Source of the DNA: Xanthobacteraceae bacterium
Lineage (GTDB): Bacteria > Pseudomonadota > Alphaproteobacteria > Rhizobiales > Xanthobacteraceae
Reading direction: 5' to 3'
DNA: 63,149 nucleotides
NCBI GenBank assembly: GCA_028282095.1
Contig: JANQIP010000136.1
Coordinates: 1 to 63,149, forward strand
Shown here: positions 41,215-50,005 of the stretch, piece by piece
Numbering within the stretch: position 1 is the stretch's first letter
Layout: each line of letters begins with the position of its first letter
Translations under genes and position numbers: made by a program
The notes under the pieces: model-generated
The model's input: the letters and a program-made list of their open reading frames with translations, nothing else
What the model was told of the DNA's origin: nothing
Database searches by the model: none

Positions 41215-42926
41215 ACCCGCTCCTCCCGTTCATCGGCGCACTACTGCGAGGCGCGGCCCAACGGGCCGCGCCATCGCCTCGGACCACGTCTGCGCGCAGC
41301 AGCGATGAGCGCGCTGCGATGCAGTTGGTCTCCCTCGTTGATGCGCTGACGCGCACCGGCGCCGCCTCGACACCTCGCAAGCCTGCACCTGCACCGAGAG
41401 TGCTAGCGTGGCTGCCGTTCATGTTGTTCTCGGGCTGCGTGATTGCCCTCGGTGTAACCGCGTACGGTATTTCCACGCTTAACACAGCGGCGGCGACGCT
41501 GGGCGGCGTGACGCTCGGGGCGATGCTTTCGCTGCTTGGAGCGTCAATCTTTTACTGGACGGGGACGTCTCATGGGTCGTGGAGTAAGAACCCATTCGGT
41601 GAGCCGGTTGATCCGCCGCAGGTTATTCCTCCCTTTGAATCACTCGACCGCGAGCCGACTACTCTCGACACTGACGATCCGGATGATCGCGATCTCCCGC
41701 CGGGGATAGGTCGATCGACTCCCGACGGCACGCAATTTCAGCGCCGCGATATCCCCTACGACGGTCGCTACGCGCCGGTGCGGTATAACTGCTTCGGTGC
41801 TCACTGGCCGGCAAAGCACTCGCACCTCTTCGGTGCGACCGGCTACGGGAAGCTTAGGGACGGCAACCGGATCACCCGCTTCCCGCACGCCATCAACGGC
41901 ATCGCCGCCACGATCAGCCTGTTGCGCCGGCTCTATGCCGGCAAGTCGTTCCGTGAGGCCGGCTCGATCTGGACGACAGGCCAGCCGGGCACCAGCATGC
42001 GCGGCAAGCCGGGCTGGGATCGCGCCGGTATACTAACCGCGGCGATGATCGATGAGGGCACGCCGGAGTTTTTCGACTTTCTCGAAGGTCTCGGCCGTAA
42101 CGAAGCAGGCGCCCAATACAACATCTCCCGCGATTACTTGCGGATGGGCTGGGAGATGTTCAAGGCGGGGAGCGCAGATGCTTATCTCGACGGGTTTGAT
42201 GCGGCTGGCGCTGACGACGCTGTCACCGGGGAGGATCTGCTTGAGCTTGCGCGCACCTATATCGGCGGCCGGTATGTGCTTGGCGCTCGGGTCCCGAAAG
42301 ACCATCCGGATTATCCGAAAGATGGCGGCATGGACTGCGCCGAGTTCGTCTCATACCTGATCGCTCGTCTGACCGGGCGGCTGTACGGGTGCACCAACAA
42401 TAATGCACCGATGCGCGTGGCCGATGCGTATACGGGTTCGTTTTGGCGCGATGTGCACGAGCTCGGCGTTGCCATCTCAGTGCAGGAGGCTGCGGCAACT
42501 CCGGGCGCATTCCTGCTGCGGCGGCCTGGCCGATCGGGCATCGGCCACATTGCACTGAGCGATGGCAAGGGCGGCACGCTCGAGGCCAAGTCGACGCGCG
42601 CTGGGATCGTCGCGGATAAGATCGGCGGTCGCCATTGGGACATTGGCGGCCTCGTGCCGTGGATCGCATACGATGGCCATGAGCCGATCGATGTTTCGGC
42701 GCCGGCAACCATCTACGCCATCGGTCAACCCAACATGCGCAAGGCCAAGGTCGAGGAGATCCAGCGGGCGCTGCAGCAGGCCGGATACTCACCAGGCGAC
42801 GTCGACGGGGGGTTTGGGCCGAAAACCGAAGCGGCAGTGATGAAGTTTCAAACTGCGCGCGGCCTCGTCATCGACGGCGAGGTCGGACCGGAGACGGCCG
42901 GCGAGCTTGGGGTCACGCTGCCATAG
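41211..42926 (+). CDS. Membrane-anchored multidomain endolysin
   Basis: ATG 41211 gives 571 residues. Two transmembrane helices lie at ~64-88 and ~95-116. A muralytic-like module at ~190-300 has 'GNRITRFPHAINGIAATISLLRRLY' (start) and 'EAGSIWTTGQPGT'. An NlpC/P60-like domain at ~340-480 has Cys376 in 'GGMDCAEFVSYLI' and His446 in 'SGIGHIALSDG'. A C-terminal PG_binding_1 domain at ~505-568 has 'VEEIQRALQQAGYSPGDVDG' and 'FGPKTEAAVMKFQ'. Membrane helices fused to two catalytic modules and a wall-binding domain is unusual for an endolysin. Confidence 0.75.
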   Translation: MNPLLPFIGALLRGAAQRAAPSPRTTSARSSDERAAMQLVSLVDALTRTGAASTPRKPAPAPRVLAWLPFMLFSGCVIALGVTAYGISTLNTAAATLGGVTLGAMLSLLGASIFYWTGTSHGSWSKNPFGEPVDPPQVIPPFESLDREPTTLDTDDPDDRDLPPGIGRSTPDGTQFQRRDIPYDGRYAPVRYNCFGAHWPAKHSHLFGATGYGKLRDGNRITRFPHAINGIAATISLLRRLYAGKSFREAGSIWTTGQPGTSMRGKPGWDRAGILTAAMIDEGTPEFFDFLEGLGRNEAGAQYNISRDYLRMGWEMFKAGSADAYLDGFDAAGADDAVTGEDLLELARTYIGGRYVLGARVPKDHPDYPKDGGMDCAEFVSYLIARLTGRLYGCTNNNAPMRVADAYTGSFWRDVHELGVAISVQEAAATPGAFLLRRPGRSGIGHIALSDGKGGTLEAKSTRAGIVADKIGGRHWDIGGLVPWIAYDGHEPIDVSAPATIYAIGQPNMRKAKVEEIQRALQQAGYSPGDVDGGFGPKTEAAVMKFQTARGLVIDGEVGPETAGELGVTLP

Positions 42927-42931
42927 TCGAC

Positions 42932-43216
42932 ATGAAGGACTTGGGCGCGGCGCTTGGATTCGTAATCGGCGTTCCGCTCGCTATCTTTTTCACCGTCGCG
43001 CTGCTGTTGTTGGGGCACGGGTTGGGGATCGCTGCTCGCGCTCCCGATCACGCCGCTTGTCTGCGTCGCGATCGGCTCAGCGCTGGATCGTGGGTTGGTC
43101 CCATGATCGGCGAGCTGATCCTCTGCGCCTCGATCGCGCTGGTCGTCATGATTCCCGCGTGGGCGGATGATCCGCGCGAGGTGGTGCGGATGATCCGGCG
43201 GCGGAAGCCGTTGTAA
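42932..43216 (+). CDS. Two-pass membrane protein of the lysis cassette
   Basis: A 94-residue protein with hydrophobic segments at ~5-30 ('LGFVIGVPLAIFFTVALLLLG') and ~57-76 ('MIGELILCASIALVVMIPAW'). Holin-like topology; together with the 60-residue protein it may be holin/antiholin. Starts 6 bases after the endolysin stop. Confidence 0.55.
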   Translation: MKDLGAALGFVIGVPLAIFFTVALLLLGHGLGIAARAPDHAACLRRDRLSAGSWVGPMIGELILCASIALVVMIPAWADDPREVVRMIRRRKPL

Positions 43217-43272
43217 CAAACGGTCAAAAAGTACAATCGCCTGCCGGTGGATTACAAAAAAGGACAATCGCG

Positions 43273-43629
43273 ATGACCGGTTTGGTCGAATGGCCTATGC
43301 TGCTCACGATCGTATCGTGCATCGTCCTCACGGTCGGGATCACGGGAGCGATCATCATTCGCGTGTTCACTTGGGTCTACGCGGACTCCAACCAGCACCG
43401 GGCGAGGGCGGATGACCTCCATCGCCAGATTGGCATGCTACGCACCGAGGTGGCTCAGACCTATGTCACCCACCACGCTCAGAACATCATCAAAGAAGCG
43501 ATCGACCAGCGCGGCGATCATTTAGAGAATGCCGTCAACAGGCTCTCTGACTCGGTCGATCGGATGACGGAAAAGCATGACCGCTCGATCGGCGAACTCG
43601 TCAAGGCGCTGGCGGCGAAGGCAGCGTGA
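43273..43629 (+). CDS. Single-pass membrane protein with coiled coil (possible spanin or holin)
   Basis: A 118-residue protein. One transmembrane helix at ~8-32 ('LLTIVSCIVLTVGITGAIIIRVF' start) is followed by a long coiled coil ('RADDLHRQIGMLRTEVAQTY', 'LENAVNRLSDSVDRMTEK'). The topology resembles an inner-membrane spanin, but no overlapping lipoprotein gene is found. Last plus-strand gene; meets the minus-strand operon end to end with no spacer. Confidence 0.55.
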   Translation: MTGLVEWPMLLTIVSCIVLTVGITGAIIIRVFTWVYADSNQHRARADDLHRQIGMLRTEVAQTYVTHHAQNIIKEAIDQRGDHLENAVNRLSDSVDRMTEKHDRSIGELVKALAAKAA

Positions 43630-43935
43630 TCATGACGCCGCGCGATCGAGCCGATCCGCGAGCGCCAAGAGGTTCTTCGACCGTCGGCGGCAAATGGCGG
43701 CGAGGTCGGCACGCACATCGGGCGGCTGCATGGTGCCGGACGCCCAGCGCTGGACCGTCCGCAGCGCCACCTTGAGGTCGGCGGCGAGCGGCGTCTGCCA
43801 CTCGGGCCCGTAGATGATCTCTGCGGCGCGCACCAGGTCATCGAGTGGCATGCGCGGCGGCCGCGGCGCCGGTTGATCTCGATCGCTCATGCGGCGAGGC
43901 GTAATCCGTACCGCGAGCGATCGCAAGCTGATCAT
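43630..43935 (-). CDS. Helix-turn-helix protein next to the integrase
   Basis: A 101-residue protein from ATG 43935 (coupled by ATGA to the integrase stop) or 86 from ATG 43890. The region 'TPLAADLKVALRTVQRWASG' and 'PPDVRADLAAICRRRSKNL' is a helix-turn-helix. Being last in the integrase operon, it could be an excisionase or a Cro-like regulator. Confidence 0.65.
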   Translation of the reverse strand: MISLRSLAVRITPRRMSDRDQPAPRPPRMPLDDLVRAAEIIYGPEWQTPLAADLKVALRTVQRWASGTMQPPDVRADLAAICRRRSKNLLALADRLDRAAS

Positions 43936-44768
43936 GTCAGCATATCCCCGAGCAGATCGGCCGCGGGCGTCAGGTGTGATGTGATCAGATGAGCATACAC
44001 TTGCTCGGTCGTCGTCGTCGATTGATGGCCCAGCATTGCGCTGGTGATCGCCAGCGGGAGTTGACCTTCGCCGAGCAGCCAGGTGGCTGCGGTATGGCGT
44101 AGGACGTGAGCCGTCACGCCAGGGAGGTCGGCGTCGGCGGCGGCCTCCCGCATCATCTGTTCGACGGCCGTGCGCGACAACGGAACAACGCGCTCTTCGT
44201 TTGCGCGCCGGCGCGCTGCAGCGAGCTCGCGGGCGAGTAGTGCGGACATCGGCACGATCGCACGTTTCTTGCGCCGCGCGGCTTGCGGGTGCGGGGCACG
44301 AAAGTCGATAATGGCGCGGCGTAAATCGACCCGGTCCCAGGTTAGATCGAGGATCGCGGCGCGCCGGGCGGCCGTCGCGAGAGCGAGCAAGACAAAGAGA
44401 TACAGGCGCGCCGGGCAGCAGCGTAGCAATCGCTGCGCTTCGGCGGCTGAGAGCCAGCGGTGACGACTGGGCGCTGCGGTGGGCAGCGCCACATAGGGTT
44501 GGTAGGCTATGTCGCCGAGCTTCCAGGCGCGGTTGACCGCCGCGCGCAGAACAATCAAATCACGTCGGATCGTACTGTCGGTGACGTGGACGCGTCGTGC
44601 TTCGCGGTAGGTTACCACCGCTGCAGCCAGCGCTGCGCGATCGGCAGCGTCCGTCATGCCGATGATCTCGGCCATTTTGGCAGCCGATCTCGTCAGCCGA
44701 TCTACGTCGATGACGACGGGTCGGCGCTCTGCGGCATATGCGTCAAGTGCGGCTGCGATCGTAATCAT
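43932..44768 (-). CDS. Tyrosine integrase (second recombinase)
   Basis: A 278-residue protein. The core-binding domain spans ~1-100. The catalytic domain has Arg136 ('TAARRAAIL'), 'TAHVLRHTAATWL' (His221, Arg224), 'GHQSTTTTEQVY' (His248) and nucleophile Tyr258. Complete, XerC-like. It sits in a repressible minus-strand operon in the arm of the prophage nearest the tRNA, so it is the better candidate for the prophage integrase. No long arm-binding N-terminal domain is present. Confidence 0.85.
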   Translation of the reverse strand: MITIAAALDAYAAERRPVVIDVDRLTRSAAKMAEIIGMTDAADRAALAAAVVTYREARRVHVTDSTIRRDLIVLRAAVNRAWKLGDIAYQPYVALPTAAPSRHRWLSAAEAQRLLRCCPARLYLFVLLALATAARRAAILDLTWDRVDLRRAIIDFRAPHPQAARRKKRAIVPMSALLARELAAARRRANEERVVPLSRTAVEQMMREAAADADLPGVTAHVLRHTAATWLLGEGQLPLAITSAMLGHQSTTTTEQVYAHLITSHLTPAADLLGDMLT

Positions 44769-45151
44769 CGTGCCGCCATGATGCGCTCGACCAAGGCACG
44801 GTTGGAGAGCGCGGCAATGAGCTGCTCCACCGAGATGGTTGTGCCCATGGTGTTGTGACAGTGGTGCTGTACTACGTTGCGGATGTCGCGCATATTCTCG
44901 ATGAATCGGTCTGGGATGTAGAACCAGGTGCCCGGCATGCCTGAGCCGTGCCAGAACCAGATTTGGTGCCGCCGCCGCCAGTAGTTTCGGACGGGGCGGT
45001 AGCCGGCGTCGCCGTAACCGTCCCCCGCGCCGAACGCGATGGCGAGCCGCCGCGGGGCGTCGGGGTCGTCGCGGACCTCCGGCCGGATCATCCGTATGGG
45101 CGGCGGCCGGCCATCCACATAGGATGCATACCAGTAGCTTTCGACGGTCAT
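44765..45151 (-). CDS. Unknown protein coupled to integrase
   Basis: A 128-residue protein rich in aromatic residues: 'ESYWYASYVDGRPPPIRMI', 'YRPVRNYWRRRHQIWFWHG' and 'PGTWFYIPDRFIENM'. Coupled to the integrase by a four-base overlap. No motif I can assign. Confidence 0.55.
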   Translation of the reverse strand: MTVESYWYASYVDGRPPPIRMIRPEVRDDPDAPRRLAIAFGAGDGYGDAGYRPVRNYWRRRHQIWFWHGSGMPGTWFYIPDRFIENMRDIRNVVQHHCHNTMGTTISVEQLIAALSNRALVERIMAAR

Positions 45152-45215
45152 GGAGCCTCCGTGGGCCGGTGCAGCAATGTCGCCGCGCCGGCCCGACTCT
45201 TCTAAGGGGGGGGGA

Positions 45216-45734
45216 TTACTCGGTCATGCCGAGCGCGTCGCGAGCAACGTCGCGGATGCCGGCGATTGCGGCGCGCAGCTCGTCGGCGCCGAGCGCTTGG
45301 CCGGCCTTAGCGTCGGTGAGATAGCGAGCGGAGGCCTCGATGCGGGACAGCGCATCGTGGAGGTCGGTCGCGGACACGGCGCGTCCGAGGGCGCGGAGCG
45401 CGAGGGTGTTGTCCTCGCGGCGGACGCGCCAAGTGCCATCCTCGTCGCGGAACGGCTCGATCTCATCGAGGCGACCAAGGTATTGGTCGACGACGATAGC
45501 GAGCGTCTCCTCGCCGAGCCGGAGCCGGACCAGCCCCTCGGTCGACGACCGGACGACGAGGTAGAAATTGCGGCGGTTTTTGCGCGCCGTCGCCTCAAAG
45601 AGTCCGGGCTGACTCACGGAACCGCGCCAAAACTGGCGCTTGTAGCCTGTCTTCGGATCACGGCCGAGAATCTTGGCGACCCACGGTTTCACGCGGTAGT
45701 CAGCGTCGCACGGGATCGAAACGGTGTCAGTCAT
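45216..45734 (-). CDS. Unknown protein, first gene of the integrase operon
   Basis: A 172-residue protein: N-terminal 'YRVKPWVAKILGRDPKTGYKRQFW' (start), beta-rich middle and helical end 'DELRAAIAGIRDVARDAL'. It follows the promoter/operator at 45783-45819. Regulatory or lysogeny role possible; no domain recognised. Confidence 0.55.
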   Translation of the reverse strand: MTDTVSIPCDADYRVKPWVAKILGRDPKTGYKRQFWRGSVSQPGLFEATARKNRRNFYLVVRSSTEGLVRLRLGEETLAIVVDQYLGRLDEIEPFRDEDGTWRVRREDNTLALRALGRAVSATDLHDALSRIEASARYLTDAKAGQALGADELRAAIAGIRDVARDALGMTE

Positions 45735-45782
45735 ATCGGCCTTCCTTTTGCCGTTGCGGTCGGCCCAATGCCGAGCGCCTAT

Positions 45783-45819
45783 GTGTCGTATTTATAGCGA
45801 CACAGTGAGCATTCGTCAA
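45783..45819 (-). promoter_or_regulatory. Repressible promoter with palindromic operator
   Basis: Minus-strand -35 TTGACG (45814-45819) and -10 TATAAA (45791-45796), spacing exactly 17. A 21-base palindrome, GTGTCG-TATTTATAG-CGACAC (45783-45803), covers the -10 box, so a bound repressor would block it. It reads into the gene starting at 45734 and the integrase operon. Confidence 0.75.
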
Positions 45820-45881
45820 GAGGGGTAATCAAGGAGAATCGGCAGCCCGCTCAGTTTCCCGCCGGCCCCGGCCCCGTTTGC

Positions 45882-47615
45882 TCATCGCTGGTTCTCCAAA
45901 TAGCGCTGCGCAAGAAGCTTGATCCGGCTCTCGTCGGTCTGCACCTGCTCGATCCCTTTCATGGGGTCGGTGATGCCGCGGGACTGCATCGTCTTGAGCC
46001 CGAGCACCGTCGCCATGGCGGGATCGCTGCCGCCGTCGGCGTATGGAATGACGGCATTGACCGGCCAGCGTTGCTGGCCGAGCCGACGCAAGCGCCAGAT
46101 CAATTGCTCGATCACCTGGGGCGACCAGTCGAGCTCGCCCACGACCAGGGTGTTGCAGACAGCCTGCAGGCCATCGAGCCCGGCACCGGAACGCAGCGAG
46201 ATCATCATCATGCGCGAGCGCCCTGAGATGAATGCCTGCTTGGCTTTGTCCTTTGCCGACGGGCTTTCGCTGCCCGTGTACATGACCGGATTGAAAGCGG
46301 CGAGCTCCTGTTGCCAAATCTCATATACCTGCCGGTGCCACCCCGCGAGCAGGACCGGCTCCCCGTCCGCCATCAGCATGCGGACATAGGCTGCGACGTG
46401 GCGTGCTTTTGCGAGGCCAGTAATTCGCCGCGCTGCGGCGTCGAGCTCACGCGCCGCTTGGCCGCGCTCGACGAAACTTCCCGTCGTCACCTTGATGGCG
46501 AGCTTACGGCACAACTCCAGCGAGTCGGCCTCCACCTCGTGATCGTAGGGAATATCGACGACGAGGCGGTTCGGCTGCGGCAGCGCATCGCCAAGCTCGG
46601 CCTTTACCTCTTCGTCGTCATAGGCGCGACGGATGACGATATTCTGTTCGCGGAGATAGGTCCCCAGAGCGTCGGGGTCCTTGACGATCCACTTGTCCGC
46701 TCCGCCCCGCAATACACACCATTCCCGGCAGAACTCCGACCAAGACCCGAGCGCCCCCGGCGCGACGTAATCGAGCACGGCATACATCTCGTCGCCGTAA
46801 TTGTAGATGGGCGTCGCCGTCAGCCCGAGCACGACTTCTGCCGCAGAGATGAATGCCCGCGCCGCGCGCCCTTTCGCAGCTCTGTCGCCATGGCGGAGTG
46901 ATTGGATTTCATCGAGAATGACGAGGCGGAAGATCCCTTTTCCCGCGACGTCGACCCACCCTGCGATGTTCGAGTAGCGGAAGACGTACACGTCTGCCGA
47001 CGGCAGATCATATGGCGTGGTACTGTTGATGAGATGGGCGCGCAGGTTCGAGTATTGCTCGATGCGCTCGACCCATTGCGAGCCGAGATGCGGCTCGACG
47101 ATCACGGCCGCGGGGAACCGCCCGGCGCGGATTAGCGTGCCGATGCCGGTCACCGTCTTGCCCAACCCGCCTTCGTCGAGGACGAGAAGGCGACTGAGCC
47201 TTATCGTTAGTTCGATAGCTTTTTCCTGAAACTTGAAGGCGCGCTTTCCCGGGTTGAGCCGCGTCGGCTCGCCCGGACGCCAGGTCGGCAGCAGAATGGT
47301 CTCGATCTCATCGCGCTCGCGCTCGAAGCGCTGCCGGCCGTCGGTCAGCCGTCGGCGGTCGGCCTTGCTCATCTGCATCGGATAGCGGCTGGTGAACCAG
47401 TCGAGGTCCGAGCACATCATTGGTGTGTCGGAAAAGGTGAAGGTCCCGGTTCGCGCCTTGTCGATCTGCGCGAACACGCCCTTCAGCCGCAGGGCGACAT
47501 GAGGTGGGATCTCCGTCATGATCCACCAGCCGCTGGACGCGTTAAAGCGCAGCTTGCCGTAGGTCGGGCGAGGGCGCCGGTCGGCGGGATCAATGATGGT
47601 GGCAACATCGCTCAT
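45882..47615 (-). CDS. SNF2/DEAD-like helicase
   Basis: ATG at 47615 gives 577 residues. Walker A 'DEGGLGKTVTG' (~147-157), 'VIVEPHLGSQWVERI', motif II 'LVILDEIQSL' (DEIQ at ~235), motif III 'LGLTATPIYN', and in the second lobe 'MMISLRSGAGLDGLQA' and 'VIEQLIWRLRRLGQ' (motif VI). This is a superfamily 2, SNF2-type remodeller/helicase as found in phage replication/recombination modules. ATG overlaps the stop of the nuclease-fusion gene, so the two are coupled. Confidence 0.85.
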   Translation of the reverse strand: MSDVATIIDPADRRPRPTYGKLRFNASSGWWIMTEIPPHVALRLKGVFAQIDKARTGTFTFSDTPMMCSDLDWFTSRYPMQMSKADRRRLTDGRQRFERERDEIETILLPTWRPGEPTRLNPGKRAFKFQEKAIELTIRLSRLLVLDEGGLGKTVTGIGTLIRAGRFPAAVIVEPHLGSQWVERIEQYSNLRAHLINSTTPYDLPSADVYVFRYSNIAGWVDVAGKGIFRLVILDEIQSLRHGDRAAKGRAARAFISAAEVVLGLTATPIYNYGDEMYAVLDYVAPGALGSWSEFCREWCVLRGGADKWIVKDPDALGTYLREQNIVIRRAYDDEEVKAELGDALPQPNRLVVDIPYDHEVEADSLELCRKLAIKVTTGSFVERGQAARELDAAARRITGLAKARHVAAYVRMLMADGEPVLLAGWHRQVYEIWQQELAAFNPVMYTGSESPSAKDKAKQAFISGRSRMMMISLRSGAGLDGLQAVCNTLVVGELDWSPQVIEQLIWRLRRLGQQRWPVNAVIPYADGGSDPAMATVLGLKTMQSRGITDPMKGIEQVQTDESRIKLLAQRYLENQR

Positions 47616-48370
47616 AGCCAGGCGCGCCCCAGGTCGACCAGCATCGCGCGCTTGCCGTTGATCAGGGCCGGCAAGGCAAGCGGCGCGGCCGTGGCGAGCA
47701 CGATCCCGGTGACCTGGTCGTGCTGGCAGTAGCGCTCGCATTGGCGATAGATGGCGAGCTTGCCTCCGTGAAGCTTCACCTCGATCGCGATGCCGGCGCT
47801 GTCGTTGCTCTCGTTCAGCCAGAAATCGACGACGTCCTTCGCGCTCAGGCGCTTTTCACGCGCGAAGGCGGTCGCGCCGAAGCGGTCCTCCAGCAATACC
47901 TCGATCGCATCCTGCAGGTCCCGCTCGCAACCAAATGGAAGGCGCCGTCCGGAGAGCAGGGCGATAATCTCGTCGACCTTGGCGGTCAAGTCCCGTTCTT
48001 TGTCCGCGTTCGCCAATTCGAGCAGGACGTCAGCGTGACAGGGCTCATCGAGTACGCACCAACAAGCGAGGTTCTGCCCGCGGAGTGGCGCGATATAGGA
48101 TTCAAACTCGGCTGGATTCTCGCGTCTTCTTTGTTCCATCAACTCGCCGAACCACTTCACCTGTACGCGCGGGTCGCGCACATCGTGGCGGCAAAGCGTC
48201 AGTGACTCGTCAAAGAACCCGCGCGCCCGGCCGCTACCCGGATAGTATGGATTGCCCCAACGCCCCGGCCGCGCCACGCTGACCGCCGTCAATCCGTTCA
48301 TCGCAAGCGAATGGGCTTGCAGGTTGAACCCCTTGCGGCGCGATAGCTGCAGGCGGACGGGCCGGGTCAC
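47612..48370 (-). CDS. DUF4326 domain fused to PD-(D/E)XK nuclease
   Basis: A 252-residue protein. Residues ~15-120 match DUF4326 ('ARPGRWGNPYY', 'PLRGQNLACWCVLDEPCHADVL'). Residues ~130-252 look like a PD-(D/E)XK (VRR-NUC-like) nuclease: 'CERDLQDAIEVLL', Asp182 in 'VVDFWLNE', then Glu197-Val-Lys199 in 'GIAIEVKLHGG' and 'LAIYRQCERYCQHDQVTGIVL' (start). Coupled to the SNF2 helicase, a pairing seen with VRR-NUC genes in phages. DUF4326 in the same chain is unusual. Confidence 0.7.
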   Translation of the reverse strand: MTRPVRLQLSRRKGFNLQAHSLAMNGLTAVSVARPGRWGNPYYPGSGRARGFFDESLTLCRHDVRDPRVQVKWFGELMEQRRRENPAEFESYIAPLRGQNLACWCVLDEPCHADVLLELANADKERDLTAKVDEIIALLSGRRLPFGCERDLQDAIEVLLEDRFGATAFAREKRLSAKDVVDFWLNESNDSAGIAIEVKLHGGKLAIYRQCERYCQHDQVTGIVLATAAPLALPALINGKRAMLVDLGRAWL

Positions 48371-48689
48371 AGCGGAAACCCGTCATCGTCGCGGTCGTCA
48401 TTTTCTTCCGGCGGGGACAGTCGAAAGGCAGAAGGCGGTTCGTATGGCCTGTTAATGCGCAAAGCCGTCGACTGGTCCGTCACCAATGCGTCTCCCACCC
48501 ATGCGTCGCCGGATCGCCCTTCACCGGGACATCGATGCGGAGCATCTTCGCCCCGAAGCGCTCTTCCTCTCGTGCTCGGCCGGCATGCCGGCGATGCCCG
48601 AATATCTCTACGATCGCCCATTCCCAGCCGTCCTCATCGGGATGGATCGTCTCAGTCGTGATGGCTTCTTCTGCGGTTTGGGTCAGCAT
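48367..48689 (-). pseudogene. Small conserved phage protein broken by an out-of-frame deletion
   Basis: From ATG 48689 (GGAGAAGAAGCG upstream) the frame reads 'EWAIVEIFGHRRHAGR', 'ERFGAKMLRIDVPV' and 'THGWETHW', stopping at TGA 48480-48482 after 69 residues. Immediately downstream another frame continues 'VTDQSTALRINRPYEPP' to TGA 48367. In intact relatives, as I recall them, a Tyr-Gly-Gly-containing segment joins the two parts. A deletion of that segment has split the gene. Confidence 0.6.
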
Positions 48690-48732
48690 CGCTTCTTCTC
48701 CAGCTTGTCTGTCGTTGATTGATCGCTGCCGG

Positions 48733-49983
48733 TCATGTCCACCCCTCGGGGAACCCGTTGTGCTCGACGCCATCGAGCAAACGGCCGGCGGCTTTCTTGC
48801 CGACGCGGTGCATGTTTGTGGGATTGCATATCGCATCGCCGTCTTCCCCATTCGGGAAGCAATCTGGGTAGCTACGTGGCTTGTGTGCGAATGCCGAACT
48901 GATCGACATCGTTCCGACGAAACCGCAATTGCTGACGCAACGAAAATCGTCGAGCGCGGGGTCGCCGAAACGCTCGGGAATGTCGTCTGTCTCGCACGGC
49001 GCCCACGCACCCCATTGCTTGAAGAAGAATGGAACATCCGCGCTCGCGCACTGATCGCGGATGCTGCGAGCCCAATCGGGATGCATCGGGCGCGCGCCAG
49101 GCCCGCTCTCGCCGCCAACGATGATCCAATCCAGACGCGGATGGCAGTTGCCCGTGAAGACAGGATCACCATCGGGGTCGTCTAACCGGCGATGATTCCA
49201 GGTGCCGTCCTTTCGCAGATGTTCGCGACGGTCCTTCCCCCGCAGAGAATCGATGCGCTCGCGACACGAACTGCGATCGACCGCATATTCTCGGGTCGCG
49301 CCGAAGAAGCCGCGGATCGACGTCAGATCAATCGGCCTCAACAAGGGCTCGGCAGACAGGAATCGGACCGCAGCCGGTGTGTGCAACAGGTGCGGGATGC
49401 GCTCGTCCGCCGTCGCTTGATCCTCGACCGAGACGCCCAGATGGACATTGGGCAGCGGCGTGTGCATGCCGGCCCAACCGCGCTGACCATCGGACTCTGG
49501 GGCATACCATCCGGCTCGATTGAGCCCACCGATGGCCCCCATGAGGTCGCCGAGATCTTCCCGACGCGACCACATTCCGTCCACATACTGCCGCATCCTT
49601 TCCGCGCGCTTGGTTAGCACCTGGAATCGATGTTGCGGGCACAGCGCCATCACGGCGAAAACTCTATCTATCGCCTCGTCTGGCAGCCGCTCATGAAATA
49701 GATCGCTCGTCGAATTAACAAAGATGCGCAGCTGCTTTTTCCAGCGCAGCGGCAACAGCAGTTGAGATTCGATCAGCTCGACTCGACCCGTCCATCGCCC
49801 CTTGCCGTTGCGGCGCTCAGCGAAACCGTGACCCCATTGACCCGGCTCTGAAAAGCGTGCTGCCATCACCTCGGCATAGCAGCCGCCGCCGCGCGCACTG
49901 CCGCACCCCTCCGATGCGCGCGTACAGCCGCGGATCGGATTCCACGTCGCGTCGGTCCATTCGATGCCGGTGGTCGCGCCCAT
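48733..49983 (-). CDS. DUF5131 (Gp37/Gp68) family protein
   Basis: ATG at 49983 after GGAGGCGCGGTG gives 416 residues. Family blocks: 'IEWTDATWNPIRGCT' with Cys, 'GCYAEVMAARF', 'IFVNSTSDLFHE', 'FQVLTKRAERM', 'VHLGVSVEDQATADERI', 'FLSAEPLL' and 'DWIIVGGESGPGARP', ending with 'FFFKQWGAW'. The Cys cluster suggests a radical-SAM-like metal site. Widespread in phages; reaction unknown. Confidence 0.85.
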   Translation of the reverse strand: MGATTGIEWTDATWNPIRGCTRASEGCGSARGGGCYAEVMAARFSEPGQWGHGFAERRNGKGRWTGRVELIESQLLLPLRWKKQLRIFVNSTSDLFHERLPDEAIDRVFAVMALCPQHRFQVLTKRAERMRQYVDGMWSRREDLGDLMGAIGGLNRAGWYAPESDGQRGWAGMHTPLPNVHLGVSVEDQATADERIPHLLHTPAAVRFLSAEPLLRPIDLTSIRGFFGATREYAVDRSSCRERIDSLRGKDRREHLRKDGTWNHRRLDDPDGDPVFTGNCHPRLDWIIVGGESGPGARPMHPDWARSIRDQCASADVPFFFKQWGAWAPCETDDIPERFGDPALDDFRCVSNCGFVGTMSISSAFAHKPRSYPDCFPNGEDGDAICNPTNMHRVGKKAAGRLLDGVEHNGFPEGWT

Positions 49984-50005
49984 CACCGCGCCTCCTTGCT
50001 GTTCC

